DNA of 64,000 nucleotides, from positions 1 to 64,000 of the forward strand of contig CAJOKR010000006.1 in the NCBI GenBank assembly GCA_905235135.1, read 5' to 3'. The notes beneath the pieces are model-generated. The model did no database searches. It was given only the letters and a program-made list of their open reading frames with translations, and was not told where the DNA came from. Of the stretch, positions 16,768 to 26,081 are shown piece after piece; the first letter of the stretch is position 1, and each line of letters begins with the position of its first letter. Made by a program: the position numbers and the translations under genes. The stretch is from an uncultured Bacteroidales bacterium (GTDB taxonomy: Bacteria; Bacteroidota; Bacteroidia; Bacteroidales; WCHB1-69).

Positions 16768-18105
16768 ATGAATATGCGGACAATGAATAAAAAAAGGCTC
16801 TCTCTCCTATTGGCAGGGTTGTTGGCTTGCGGAATGATGATGGCACAGGCACAGGATTCTGTCCATATCAATTTGGACAAGGCGATTGAGATTGCGCTTT
16901 CCGAAGCACCCACAATGCGCATTGCCGACCGCTCAGTCGATATCAAGCGGGAGTACAAGAAGGAACAGATTGTGTCGCTCTTTCCTGACGTTTCGCTGGC
17001 CTCGAACTACAACCGCACGCTGCTGAAGCAGACGATGTCGATGGACATGGGCGGGCAGACGATGAACATTAAGGTAGGCCGCGACAACACCTATTCCGTC
17101 GGGGCCAATTTGAGCCTGCCGTTGGTCTCTTTCCCGCTATGGTCGAGCCTGAAACTCAGCTCCATGGACATTGATTTGGCATTGGAGGCTGCCCGTTCTT
17201 CCAAAATCGACCTGATCAACCAGGTAAAACAGGCCTATTACACTTATCTGCTGGCTAAGCAGTCTTACGATGTGCTGAAAGCGAACTACGACAACTTGGA
17301 TTCCAGCAACCGGCTGGTCGTGCAGTCGTACGAGCAGGGGTTGGTTTCCGAGTACGAGAAACTGCGTTCCGAGGTGGCGTTGCAGAACCAGAAGCCGACG
17401 GTCAACTCCGCAGCCACAGCCATAAAGTTGTCCGCCATGCGACTCAAAGTGATTTTGGGCATGGATGTAAATGAACCTGTGATTTTCGACGGCCAACTCT
17501 CTGACTATGAGCAGATGGTGCTGAATGCAACAATGCCTTCCGAGCAGGATCTGCAGCTGGCTTACAACTCCGCGTTGCGTCAGATGGATATGGGTATCGA
17601 GCAGTTGGAGCAGTCGAAAAAGATTGTGCGCGGTTCCTCCCTGCCGATGCTCGCGTTAGCTGGCGCCTTCCAATATTCCGGCATGGGCGACGACGGGCAA
17701 AAGTTCACCAATTACCCGTACTCATACGTGGCGTTGTCCCTGCAAGTGCCTATCGTTGGCTGGGCCTCCACCCATTACAAGCTGAAACAGTCGGATCTGA
17801 GCATCCAGAATATGCAAGACCAACGTCTGGATTTAGAGCGTAATCTCCGTCTGGGAGTGCAAAGCTGCGTCAACGACATGGAGCAGGCCATCGAAGACCT
17901 TGCTTCCGACAGCGAGACCATGCGGCAGGCGCAGAAAGCCTACGACATCGCCCAGAAGCAGTACGAAGTGGGCATGAACACCTGGCTCGACCTCCGTTCC
18001 ACCGAACTCGCCCTCCTCACCAGCCAGCTTACCTACTGCCAGGCCATCTTCGACTACCTCGTGGCAAAGGCCAACTTGGATGCAACCCTCGGCAAGGAAC
18101 AATAA
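16768..18105 (+). CDS. TolC-like outer-membrane efflux protein
   Basis: Encodes 445 residues from ATG 16768 (ATG 16783 is possible). A signal peptide with the core RLSLLLAGLLACGMMMAQAQ is followed by two outer-membrane efflux repeats (about residues 45-240 and 260-440). Both are rich in long amphipathic helices such as INQVKQAYYTYLLAKQSYDVL. TolC homologs form the trimeric exit duct of tripartite pumps. It is the first gene of the operon with the adaptor (26 bp downstream) and the RND pump. It is a normal length and no damage is seen. Confidence 0.93.
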   Translation: MNMRTMNKKRLSLLLAGLLACGMMMAQAQDSVHINLDKAIEIALSEAPTMRIADRSVDIKREYKKEQIVSLFPDVSLASNYNRTLLKQTMSMDMGGQTMNIKVGRDNTYSVGANLSLPLVSFPLWSSLKLSSMDIDLALEAARSSKIDLINQVKQAYYTYLLAKQSYDVLKANYDNLDSSNRLVVQSYEQGLVSEYEKLRSEVALQNQKPTVNSAATAIKLSAMRLKVILGMDVNEPVIFDGQLSDYEQMVLNATMPSEQDLQLAYNSALRQMDMGIEQLEQSKKIVRGSSLPMLALAGAFQYSGMGDDGQKFTNYPYSYVALSLQVPIVGWASTHYKLKQSDLSIQNMQDQRLDLERNLRLGVQSCVNDMEQAIEDLASDSETMRQAQKAYDIAQKQYEVGMNTWLDLRSTELALLTSQLTYCQAIFDYLVAKANLDATLGKEQ

Positions 18106-18131
18106 TATATGAATAAATAGTAAACGATAAT

Positions 18132-19139
18132 ATGAAAAAAATCACCATTTTATTGGCAGTCACCATGTTAGTGATGGTGGGTTGCAAAAAGAAAGAGGCC
18201 GTGACCGCCGGCGACCAAAAGATGACCATCCGCACGCAGGAGGTGCACGTGGAGGAGGTTGAACAGACCTACGAGTACACCGCCATTGTGGAGGCCAACG
18301 CCGTCAACAACATCGCCCCGCTCACGGGCGGCCGCATCGACAGAATCTATGTTGAGGTCGGCGACCGTGTCGGCAAGGGCAAGGTGCTCGTGCAGATGAA
18401 CGAAAACAGCCTCAAACAGTCGAAAGTGCAGCTTGACAACCTCAAGGCCAGCTTCAAGCGCATTGACGAGCTCTACAAGGTCGGTGGCGTTTCCAAATCC
18501 GACTGGGACGCGATGAAGACCCAACTGGATGTGGCGCAAACCACCTACGACAACCTCTTGGAAAACACGCAGCTCATCAGCCCGATTTCCGGTGTGGTGA
18601 CGCAGCGCAACTACGACAGCGGCGACCTCTACGGCGGTCTGCCCGTGGTACAGGTGCAGCAAATCACGCCCGTGAAGATGAACATCAACATCTCCGAAAC
18701 CCTGTTCAAGCAGGTGAAGGTTGGCACGCCGGTGAGCATCAAGGTGGACGCCTACGGCGACGAGGAGTTCAAGGGCAAAATCAGCCTGATCTACCCAACG
18801 ATGGACGGCGCCACGCACACCTTCCCCGTGGAGGTGCAGTTGGCCAACACCGACAGCCGCGTGCGCCCGGGCATGTACGCCCGTGTGACCATCAACTTCG
18901 GCACGCAGAAGCACGTGGTGGTGCCCGACGAGGCCATCTTCCGCCAGCAAGGCTCCGGCAACCGCTACGTCTATGTCTATAAGGACGGTAAGGTCTCCTT
19001 CAACCAGGTGGAAGTCGGTCGCCACTTGGACAAGTCCTACGAGTTGCTCTCCGGCAACGTTCAGGACGGCGACATGGTGGCCACCACGGGTCTGGCACGT
19101 CTGAAAGACGGGCTGGAGGTGAATGTCGAGAAAAAATAG
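18132..19139 (+). CDS. RND efflux periplasmic adaptor (membrane fusion protein)
   Basis: Encodes 335 residues. A lipoprotein signal (MLVMVGC, cysteine near residue 19) tethers it to the inner membrane. The order is that of the HlyD/AcrA family: a first lipoyl half-motif near residue 70 (GGRIDRIYVEVGDRVGKGKVL), a short helical hairpin (KVQLDNLKASFKRIDELY), a second lipoyl half (LISPISGVVTQRNYDSGDL), then the beta-barrel and membrane-proximal domains. It links the inner-membrane pump to the TolC duct. It lies between the two and is clearly one operon. Confidence 0.94.
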   Translation: MKKITILLAVTMLVMVGCKKKEAVTAGDQKMTIRTQEVHVEEVEQTYEYTAIVEANAVNNIAPLTGGRIDRIYVEVGDRVGKGKVLVQMNENSLKQSKVQLDNLKASFKRIDELYKVGGVSKSDWDAMKTQLDVAQTTYDNLLENTQLISPISGVVTQRNYDSGDLYGGLPVVQVQQITPVKMNINISETLFKQVKVGTPVSIKVDAYGDEEFKGKISLIYPTMDGATHTFPVEVQLANTDSRVRPGMYARVTINFGTQKHVVVPDEAIFRQQGSGNRYVYVYKDGKVSFNQVEVGRHLDKSYELLSGNVQDGDMVATTGLARLKDGLEVNVEKK

Positions 19140-19170
19140 GCAACAGGCAATAAGAAAATAAATCATTGAG

Positions 19171-19237
19171 CCGCCCCGTAGGGGCAAGAGCTCGGTAGCC
19201 AGGGGCAAGGCGTGAGGAACGAGCACTGCCACCCCTG
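19171..19237 (+). repeat. structured hairpin element inside the efflux operon
   Basis: It contains the perfect hairpin GCCCC-GTA-GGGGC (19173-19185) and a larger palindrome closed by CAGGGG/CCCCTG. It lies in the 123-bp gap between the adaptor and pump genes and is probably transcribed within the operon. It may affect relative expression or mRNA decay. Confidence 0.6.
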
Positions 19238-19262
19238 AAAATGGAACAGACAAGAAAGAATT

Positions 19263-22200
19263 ATGAGCCTATACCAAAAATCAGTTGAAAGACCGATCAT
19301 GACCGGACTGATCTACATCGCCGTCGTGATCATCGGTATCTTCGCCTTGACCAAACTGCCGGTCGATTTGTTCCCCCACATGGACGGCAACACCATCATG
19401 GTGCTCACCGTCTATGGCGGCGCCAGCGCGGAGGATATCGAGGACAATGTGTCCAAACCCATCGAGAACGTGCTTAACACGCTGAGCGACCTCAAGCACA
19501 TCACTTCCAACTCCAAGGAGAACTATTCCATCGTCTATCTCGAATTCGAGTACGGGGTGGACATCGAACAGAAAACCAACGATGTCCGCGACAAGTTGGA
19601 CATGGTGAAGTCGGCCCTCCCCGACGGGGCCAACTCGCCCTACCTGTTCAAGTTCAGTGCCGACGACATGCCCATCATGATGCTGTCGGTGAAGTCGGGT
19701 CAGAGCACGCAGGCGCTTTACAAAATCCTGGACGACAAGGTTTCCTCCCCGCTGTCGCGTATCAGCGGCGTGGGTGCGGTCTCCATCTCCGGTGCCCCGC
19801 AGCGCGAGATCCAGGTCTATTGCGACCCCTACAAGCTGGAGAGCTATAACCTCACCATCGAGGCCATCGCCCAGATCCTGGGCGCGGAAAACCGCAACGT
19901 CTCCCTCGGTGTGATGGACGTGGGCTCCAAGACCTACTCCATGCGCGTGGACGGCGAGTTCAACAGCGCGGATGAGATGGAGAATGTGGTTGTCGGCAGC
20001 TTCGCCAACAAGAACGTCTATCTGAAGGACGTGGCTGTGGTGCGTGACACCCTGCAGGAACGTATGCAGGAGTCTTACACCGACGGACAGCGCGGTGCCA
20101 TGGTCATCATCCAGAAGCAGACCGGTGCCAACACGGTGCAGATCTGTAAGAAAGTGCTGGCCCAACTGCCTGACATCCGGAACTCCCTGCCCGCCGACGT
20201 GGAACTCAACGTCCTGGTCGATAACTCCGACAATATCACCAACACCATCGACAGCTTGGAGGAAACCATCCTCATCATCCTGCTGCTGGTTGTCGTGGTC
20301 GTGCTCTTCTTCCTTGGAAGATGGCGTGCCACCGTGATCATTGCCGTGGTGGTGCCCGTCTCCTTGATTGCGGCCTTTATCTATCTGTTAGCGACAGGTA
20401 ATACGTTGAATATCATCTCATTGTCGTCTATATCCATCGCCATCGGACTGGTGGTCGATGACTCCATTGTGGTGTTGGAGAACATCACCACGCATATCGA
20501 GCGGGGTTCGAAGCCCAAGGCGGCGGCCGTGTTCGCCACCAGTGAGGTGTCGCTCTCCATCGTGGCCTCCACCCTCGTGATTATCGCCGTGTTCCTGCCG
20601 TTGACCTTCCTGACCGGCATGGCGGGTGTGCTCTTCAAACAGTTGGGCTGGATTGTCACCATCGTGATTGCGGTCTCCCTTTTGGCCTCCATGACCTTGA
20701 CCCCGATGCTGAGTTCCCTCCTGCTGAAGAAGAACCCGAAGAAGAGCAAGTGGTTCGCGAAGGTCTATGCTCCTATTGAGCGCTTCTTGGCCTGGTTGGA
20801 TGAGACCTACGCCAATATTCTGCGCTGGTGCGTGAACCACCGCAAAACCGTGGTGGGCGTGGCGGTCGTCATCTTCCTCGCCAGCCTTTCCCTGCTGTTG
20901 GTCATCCCCACCGAGTTCTTCCCGACCCAGGACAACGCCCGTCTGAGCGCCACCGTGAAGTTGCCGCAGGGCACTCGCGTGGAGACTACCAAGGCGCTGG
21001 GCGACCAGTTGGTGAAGGAGATGAAGGCGAAATACCCCGATGAAATCAAGACCATCAACTATTCTGTGGGTATGCCTGACGAGGACAACACCTTCAGCCT
21101 CATGCGCGACAACGGTACGCATCTGCTCTCCTTCAACATCCGCTTGGTGAAGAAGACCGAACGCAAGAAGTTCATCACGGAGATTGCCGACGGCATCCGT
21201 GACATCATGAAGCAGCATATCGAGATTAACTCCTACACCGTCTCCACAGGCCAGGGCAGCATGGGCGGCCAATCGACTGTCGATATTGAGCTGTACTGCT
21301 ACGACTTCAACACCACCGACCAGTTTGCCGCCGACCTTGCCGCCCGTATGCGGCAGATGGAGGGCTGCTCCGAGGTGCTGATCAGCCGTGACGAATACAC
21401 GCCCGAGTTGGAGGTCGTCTTCGACCGGCAGAAGCTGGCCGAGAACGGTCTGAACTCCACCACGGGCGCCAGCTACGTGCGCAACCGTTTCAACGGCTAC
21501 ACCGCGTCGCAGTTCCGCGAGGACGGCGACGAGTACAATATCCGCGTGCGCTATGCTCCCGAGTTCCGTAACGACATCCACGCCATCGAGAACATCCTGA
21601 TGTACAACAGTCGCGGCCAAGGCATCCGCGTGGGTGATGTGGCCACGGTGGAGGAAACCTTCACCCCGCCGACTATCGTCCGTAAAGACCGTGAGCGTAT
21701 GGTCAAGGTCTCTTGCGTGGTGGCCAAGGGCACCGCGTTGAGCGAACTGGTGGCTTCCGCCCAGCACGAGCTCGACCAGATGGATGTCCCCGCCACGCTC
21801 GACTACAAGATCGGCGGTACGTGGGAGGACCAGCAGGACGCTTTCGGCGACATGTTCATGCTGATGGCGCTGATTATCATCCTGGTCTATGTGGTGATGG
21901 CCGCCCAGTTCGAGTCGTTCAGCTACCCGTTTGTCATCATGGGCTCCATCCTGTTCGCTCTCACCGGCGTGCTGATCGGTTTGGCCGTCACGCGCACCGC
22001 CTTGGGCATCATGGCGTTGATCGGCCTGATGATGTTGATTGGTATCGTGGTGAAGAACGGTATCGTGCTTATCGACTACACGAGTCTGTGCGTCGAGCGC
22101 GGCATGAGCATCAAGGATGCCGTGGTCGCCGGCGGCCGTTCCCGTCTGCGCCCGATCTTGATGACCACCTTGACCACCGTGCTCGGCATGATCCCGTTGG

Positions 22201-22400
22201 CCGTCGATAAGGGCGAGGGCGCCGAGATGTGGAACTCCATGGGTATGGTCGTGGCCTGGGGTCTGACCTTCTCCACCATGGTGACGTTGATCCTCATCCC
22301 GATCATCTACAGTAAGTTCGCCGAGTGGAACGCCCGTGGCGCCGCCCGCCGCCGTGCCCGCCGCGAACGCAACAAAGCCCTCGGTGTTAACGAGGTGTAA
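19263..22400 (+). CDS. RND-family multidrug efflux permease (AcrB-like)
   Basis: Encodes 1045 residues, full length for the HAE1/AcrB class. Twelve transmembrane segments fall in the usual 1+5 plus 1+5 pattern, with large periplasmic loops after TM1 and TM7. The proton-relay Asp pair is in GLVVDDSIVVLENI near residue 400 (TM4). The N-terminus SVERPIMTGLIYIAVVIIG and the second half's GIVVKNGIVLIDY are family signatures. It exports small hydrophobic compounds by proton antiport with the adaptor and TolC homolog just upstream. Hairpin repeats lie both before and after it. Confidence 0.95.
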   Translation: MSLYQKSVERPIMTGLIYIAVVIIGIFALTKLPVDLFPHMDGNTIMVLTVYGGASAEDIEDNVSKPIENVLNTLSDLKHITSNSKENYSIVYLEFEYGVDIEQKTNDVRDKLDMVKSALPDGANSPYLFKFSADDMPIMMLSVKSGQSTQALYKILDDKVSSPLSRISGVGAVSISGAPQREIQVYCDPYKLESYNLTIEAIAQILGAENRNVSLGVMDVGSKTYSMRVDGEFNSADEMENVVVGSFANKNVYLKDVAVVRDTLQERMQESYTDGQRGAMVIIQKQTGANTVQICKKVLAQLPDIRNSLPADVELNVLVDNSDNITNTIDSLEETILIILLLVVVVVLFFLGRWRATVIIAVVVPVSLIAAFIYLLATGNTLNIISLSSISIAIGLVVDDSIVVLENITTHIERGSKPKAAAVFATSEVSLSIVASTLVIIAVFLPLTFLTGMAGVLFKQLGWIVTIVIAVSLLASMTLTPMLSSLLLKKNPKKSKWFAKVYAPIERFLAWLDETYANILRWCVNHRKTVVGVAVVIFLASLSLLLVIPTEFFPTQDNARLSATVKLPQGTRVETTKALGDQLVKEMKAKYPDEIKTINYSVGMPDEDNTFSLMRDNGTHLLSFNIRLVKKTERKKFITEIADGIRDIMKQHIEINSYTVSTGQGSMGGQSTVDIELYCYDFNTTDQFAADLAARMRQMEGCSEVLISRDEYTPELEVVFDRQKLAENGLNSTTGASYVRNRFNGYTASQFREDGDEYNIRVRYAPEFRNDIHAIENILMYNSRGQGIRVGDVATVEETFTPPTIVRKDRERMVKVSCVVAKGTALSELVASAQHELDQMDVPATLDYKIGGTWEDQQDAFGDMFMLMALIIILVYVVMAAQFESFSYPFVIMGSILFALTGVLIGLAVTRTALGIMALIGLMMLIGIVVKNGIVLIDYTSLCVERGMSIKDAVVAGGRSRLRPILMTTLTTVLGMIPLAVDKGEGAEMWNSMGMVVAWGLTFSTMVTLILIPIIYSKFAEWNARGAARRRARRERNKALGVNEV

Positions 22401-22411
22401 TATTAAAATAT

Positions 22412-22489
22412 TTCCTTAAGCAGTCCCGAAGGGACAAAACGCACGAAGTGCAAATAACCCCACACAAGGCGCAAGCCGCAGTGTGGGGT
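22412..22489 (+). repeat. three-hairpin dispersed element, copy 1
   Basis: It starts TCCTTAAGCAG and folds as GTCCC-GAA-GGGAC (22423-22435), GCAC-GAA-GTGC (22441-22451) and CCCCACAC...GTGTGGGG (22458-22488), whose interior is GGC-GCAA-GCC. Related copies at 45712 and 47556 keep the stems with different bases. Confidence 0.8.
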
Positions 22490-22522
22490 AGGCAAGAACA
22501 AACAACAAATAAGAACGAAAAG

Positions 22523-22828
22523 ATGAAAGCAGTTTTCATATCATTATACCAAGCCTTCTACGATGAGGTGATGGAAATTTTAGACAAGAACGAAATCCGC
22601 GGGTTCACCTTCTGGAACGAGGTCCAGGGCCGCGGCAGTGATAACGGGGAGCCGCACTACGGTACCCACGCCTGGCCGACCCTGAATTCCGCCATCCTGG
22701 CCTTTATGCCGGACGAGAAGGTCAAACCGCTGCTGCATGACATCCATGAGCTGGATGTTTCCGCAGAACAGCAAGGTCTTCGCGCATTTGTGCTAAATGC
22801 GGAGGAGGTCACAGACAAGGATTGCTAA
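22523..22828 (+). CDS. PG0541-family transporter-associated protein
   Basis: Encodes 101 residues from ATG 22523. It is a small soluble protein (MKAVFISLYQAFYDEVMEIL, RGFTFWNEVQGRGS, GEPHYGTHAWPTLNSAILAF) of a Bacteroidota family regularly encoded straight after RND pumps, with a ferredoxin-like, PII-like look. A regulatory or accessory role for the pump is inferred from context only. It is the last gene of the operon, 122 bp after the pump and separated from it by the three-hairpin repeat. A strong bidirectional terminator follows. Confidence 0.85.
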   Translation: MKAVFISLYQAFYDEVMEILDKNEIRGFTFWNEVQGRGSDNGEPHYGTHAWPTLNSAILAFMPDEKVKPLLHDIHELDVSAEQQGLRAFVLNAEEVTDKDC

Positions 22829-22856
22829 AGAAAGAGGTATATCGCATACACCCTAC

Positions 22857-22893
22857 AAAAAAAGCCTGAAGATTCTGATCTTCAGGCTTTTTG
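22857..22893. terminator. bidirectional intrinsic terminator
   Basis: The hairpin AAGCCTGAAGAT-TCTG-ATCTTCAGGCTT is flanked by A-run and T-run. It ends both the efflux operon (plus) and the tRNA-Pro gene (minus). Confidence 0.9.
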
Positions 22894-22966
22894 TCGGGGT
22901 GAGAAGACTCGAACTTCCGGCCTCTACGTCCCGAACGTAGCGCGCTACCAACTGCGCCACACCCCG
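22894..22966 (-). tRNA. tRNA-Pro (anticodon CGG)
   Basis: On the minus strand the acceptor stem CGGGGTG pairs with CACCCCG, followed by discriminator A. The D-arm is GCGCAGTTGGTAGCGC, the anticodon arm CTACG-TTCGGGA-CGTAG with anticodon CGG, and the T-arm contains GTTCGAGTC. CCA is not encoded. The gene has its own -7 box upstream and an intrinsic terminator downstream. It reads CCG codons, which are common in this GC-moderate genome. Confidence 0.95.
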
Positions 22967-22981
22967 TGTGTTTTGCGGCTG

Positions 22982-22989
22982 CAAAAATA
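22982..22989 (-). promoter_or_regulatory. -7 box of tRNA-Pro
   Basis: On the minus strand this is TATTTTTG (TAnnTTTG), 16 bp before the mature tRNA 5' end. Confidence 0.6.
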
Positions 22990-23028
22990 CACTTTTTTTG
23001 AAATAAAATGCCACTTTGAAAATTTTTG

Positions 23029-23036
23029 TATTTTTG
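23029..23036 (+). promoter_or_regulatory. -7 box of the 972-residue T9SS protein
   Basis: TATTTTTG (TAnnTTTG) overlaps the opening of the frame at 23026, so the start is the ATG at 23107, after a leader of about 65 nt. Confidence 0.6.
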
Positions 23037-23106
23037 CCGTTCTGAAAGTGATTTTTTTTTGCCACAAAAAGGTTTCTATTTCGTTATATCTGAAAATTGT
23101 ACGCCA

Positions 23107-26025
23107 ATGAGGAAAAACATATTAGCCACAATGTTCCTGATAATGGTTGCGATGTTTTCGCAAACTGTTATGAGTCAGAGTATTATTATGGGCTCTGCCC
23201 CGCAGGTGCTGGATATTGATGACCAGTCACGCGACTTCTACGATCCAGGTGGGGTGCCGGGTGAGATGGGCGCCAACCAGGATCCTGACGGCTATTTCGC
23301 CCAAGGGCTGCGCGACACGATGACCCTGGGCACCAACATGACGGGCACCGTGCTCTACGTCCTGTTTGAGGAATTCCTCATGGGCGACGGCGACACGCTC
23401 TGGATTTTTAACGGGGACAATGTTGACGCGCCGCTCTATGGAGTCTATAACCTGGTGCAGAGTCCAGGCGAAATCACGGCAGCAGGCCGCAAGATGACCT
23501 TCGTGTTCCATTCCGACAGTATGGACATCCCGGGATTGCGGGCAGGCTGGCGCGCTAAGGTCTATGCCTACTCCACCACCCCCGAAACGCACGAATGGCC
23601 CTCCTACTATAACACCATTGTGGTGGGCACGTGTAATGCTTGGTTTTACGATTCCGGCGGTCCCAACGGCAATATCGCCTCGAATGATCCGAACAACTAT
23701 GAATCTCAGGGCTATTACGAAAATATCCATGTCGATTTCTACTCCCCGGCAGGTACCCACGTGAAATGCGAGTTTACCCAGTTTTCTGTGAATGGGGTGA
23801 TGCAGATTTATGACGGGCTCTATGCCGACCCCAACAAGCGGCTTATCGGACAGTTCTGTACCTCCACACTCGATGCCTCTACCAGCAACAGGCCTCCCAC
23901 ACTCTTTTCCACTGGCAATGCCCTTTCGTTTGTCTATCTGGGGGCCAACGGCGACACCCAGAAGGCTGGTTGGACGGCAGAAATCACCTGTGTGGCAGAA
24001 CTTTTCGACAGTCCCGACGGTAGTGCCTGTCCCCAGGTGCAGAACGATGTGGATTCTATCTATGCCGACCTCTTCGATGCCGAAAACAAGACCATCCTCT
24101 GGGACTGCGATATCCCCATTATCCTGCTCAAGGCAGGTGTCGTCGCTACAGGACAATACACTAGCGACTACTCCGTGAAACAAATCCCGTATGATGAAAA
24201 CAATATGCTTTTCGCTTACAATGAGGGTCAACCTATCGGAGCTAGTTCGGATGACAATTGGCTCTCGGGTGTTCAGCTACCGTTCACGTTCACCTTCTTC
24301 GGTAAACCATACACTACTGTTTATCCGGGAACCAATGGTTTGATTTCTATGACTCCGCAATCAGGGTATTGTACTTATTATTATAGCCAACCGCCTGCGT
24401 CACCTCCCTATTCTTCAATACCATACGTCTATAAAAACTGTGTTTATGGCGTATATGAAGACATAGATTGTCGTTATTATATCAACAAAAATGACGGTTT
24501 TGGAATGGGCAACGTGCGTGTGGGTGTGTTAGGAAGCCCTCCTTGTCGTGCATTTGTGTTCAATTACCTGAATGTGGGGTTATATGGCCATTCATCTTCA
24601 ACTCAGACTCAACCCATTAATTACAACACTTATCAGATGGTCCTCTATGAAGGCACCAATATTATAGATGTGTATGTAAAACATCGTCAATGTTGTGCTA
24701 CAACGAACTCTTCAGGAGAGGGCATAATTGGGTTACAAAACGCCACGTCCTCGCAGATTTTGTTAGCACCGGGGCGTGGCATGTCAAGCTGGTCAACAGA
24801 CAACGAGGCCTGGCGTTTCACACCCATCACCCCGTTGGACGAGCAGGGCACATTGCGCTGGTTCGTGAACGACACGATGGGTACACCTTATAGCTACGAG
24901 AAGATGATTACCGTCAGTAAGCCTGACACGACGGTTACGAAATACATCTCTGTCTATCAGTTTACCAATGCATCCGGACAGTTCTTCACCCTGATGGACA
25001 CCACCACCATCCTCGTGAAGGTGCCGAATGTTCACGTTTCCTCAACTTCTGGCAGCAACCCCATCTGTCCGGGCGACCCGGCCACCCTGTCGGCCACTTT
25101 CACAGAGTATCCGGAAATTCATCCGGAATCCTACCGTTGGAGTACGGGCGATACTACTGCGACTATTACGGTGAACCCGTTGCAAAGTACTACCTATACG
25201 CTCACCGTCACCTTTGACAACGGCTGTGACAACAAGGACACCGTGCGGGTGAAGATGCTGGAGCTGCCTGAGATTACGGGTACCGACAGCGTGTGTAAGG
25301 GTTATCCCGCCACCCTGACGGCCACGCATCCCACCTCCAACACTTTCCATTGGAGCAACGGGCAGAATGGCACTACCATTACGGTTACTCCGCAAACGAC
25401 CACCACTTACACGGTTTCCGCCACGATGGAGGGCAACTGTACGGTTATAGACACGTTCACGGTTCATGTGCTGCCGCTGCCCACGCCGTCGTTCCAGGCC
25501 AATCCCACGGAAATCTATGTGGAGAATAACATCGGTACGGTCACCTGCACCGACATGTCGCCCGCCGACTACTACTTGAAGTGGAATTTCGGCGATGTCT
25601 TCTCTAATGTCAATGAGGTGGAAAATGTGAGCGAAGTGACACACGATTACACCCATTCTGGTTTCTACACCATCACGCTGACGGCCACCGACTCGTTGGG
25701 TTGTATGGATTCTGTAAAGGTTCGCGTGTCAGTGGAGGTGCCCTACTTCTTCTACATCCCCAACGCCTTCAGTCCCGATGGAGATGGCGTTAATGAGACG
25801 TTTGCGCCGAAGGGTGAGGGCGTGGATCCCGACCAGTATTCCATGCAGATTTTCGACCGTGCGGGTATGTTGATCTACTCCACCCACAATCCCTACGACT
25901 ACTGGGACGGTCGCAACAAATACGGCCAAATGTGCCCCGAAGGCGTCTATATCTTCATCATCCGCCTGGTTAACCTCAATGGCGATGATAAGGAATACAC
26001 TGGATCGGTGACGCTGGTGAAGTAA
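23107..26025 (+). CDS. large secreted protein with CUB-like and Ig/PKD-like domains, T9SS type B signal
   Basis: Encodes 972 residues from ATG 23107, with a signal peptide (MRKNILATMFLIMVAMFSQ). Two CUB-like regions (about 40-160 and 165-300) carry GDTLWIFNGDN and MQIYDGLYADPN. A middle beta-rich segment (370-600) precedes Ig-like units with the pattern YRWSTGDTTATITVNP and FHWSNGQNGTTITVTP (about 660-810), then a PKD-like domain (LKWNFGDV, YTHSGFYTITL). The last 85 residues (FFYIPNAFSPDGDGVNETF, IFDRAGMLIYST, WDGRNKYGQMCPEGVYIF) are the gliding-motility/CHU_C type B signal. It is presumably exported by T9SS and displayed on the surface; ligand or substrate unknown. Confidence 0.9.
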   Translation: MRKNILATMFLIMVAMFSQTVMSQSIIMGSAPQVLDIDDQSRDFYDPGGVPGEMGANQDPDGYFAQGLRDTMTLGTNMTGTVLYVLFEEFLMGDGDTLWIFNGDNVDAPLYGVYNLVQSPGEITAAGRKMTFVFHSDSMDIPGLRAGWRAKVYAYSTTPETHEWPSYYNTIVVGTCNAWFYDSGGPNGNIASNDPNNYESQGYYENIHVDFYSPAGTHVKCEFTQFSVNGVMQIYDGLYADPNKRLIGQFCTSTLDASTSNRPPTLFSTGNALSFVYLGANGDTQKAGWTAEITCVAELFDSPDGSACPQVQNDVDSIYADLFDAENKTILWDCDIPIILLKAGVVATGQYTSDYSVKQIPYDENNMLFAYNEGQPIGASSDDNWLSGVQLPFTFTFFGKPYTTVYPGTNGLISMTPQSGYCTYYYSQPPASPPYSSIPYVYKNCVYGVYEDIDCRYYINKNDGFGMGNVRVGVLGSPPCRAFVFNYLNVGLYGHSSSTQTQPINYNTYQMVLYEGTNIIDVYVKHRQCCATTNSSGEGIIGLQNATSSQILLAPGRGMSSWSTDNEAWRFTPITPLDEQGTLRWFVNDTMGTPYSYEKMITVSKPDTTVTKYISVYQFTNASGQFFTLMDTTTILVKVPNVHVSSTSGSNPICPGDPATLSATFTEYPEIHPESYRWSTGDTTATITVNPLQSTTYTLTVTFDNGCDNKDTVRVKMLELPEITGTDSVCKGYPATLTATHPTSNTFHWSNGQNGTTITVTPQTTTTYTVSATMEGNCTVIDTFTVHVLPLPTPSFQANPTEIYVENNIGTVTCTDMSPADYYLKWNFGDVFSNVNEVENVSEVTHDYTHSGFYTITLTATDSLGCMDSVKVRVSVEVPYFFYIPNAFSPDGDGVNETFAPKGEGVDPDQYSMQIFDRAGMLIYSTHNPYDYWDGRNKYGQMCPEGVYIFIIRLVNLNGDDKEYTGSVTLVK

Positions 26026-26081
26026 GGGTTACACGGTTACACGGTTATATGGTTAATTGGGGTTGTCCGAAGGCCAAATGG
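26026..26081. repeat. short GGTTAnnn tandem sequence
   Basis: GGGTTACACGGTTACACGG and TTATATGGTTAA form a low-complexity tandem between convergent genes. Similar GGTTA/GGTTCA runs occur near 38785, 55440 and 63912. Confidence 0.5.

Noticed and set aside
20418..21767. A 449-codon open frame opposite the RND pump gene
   Set aside because: His/Gln/Gly-rich shadow of the pump gene; the pump frame has full-length family signatures.
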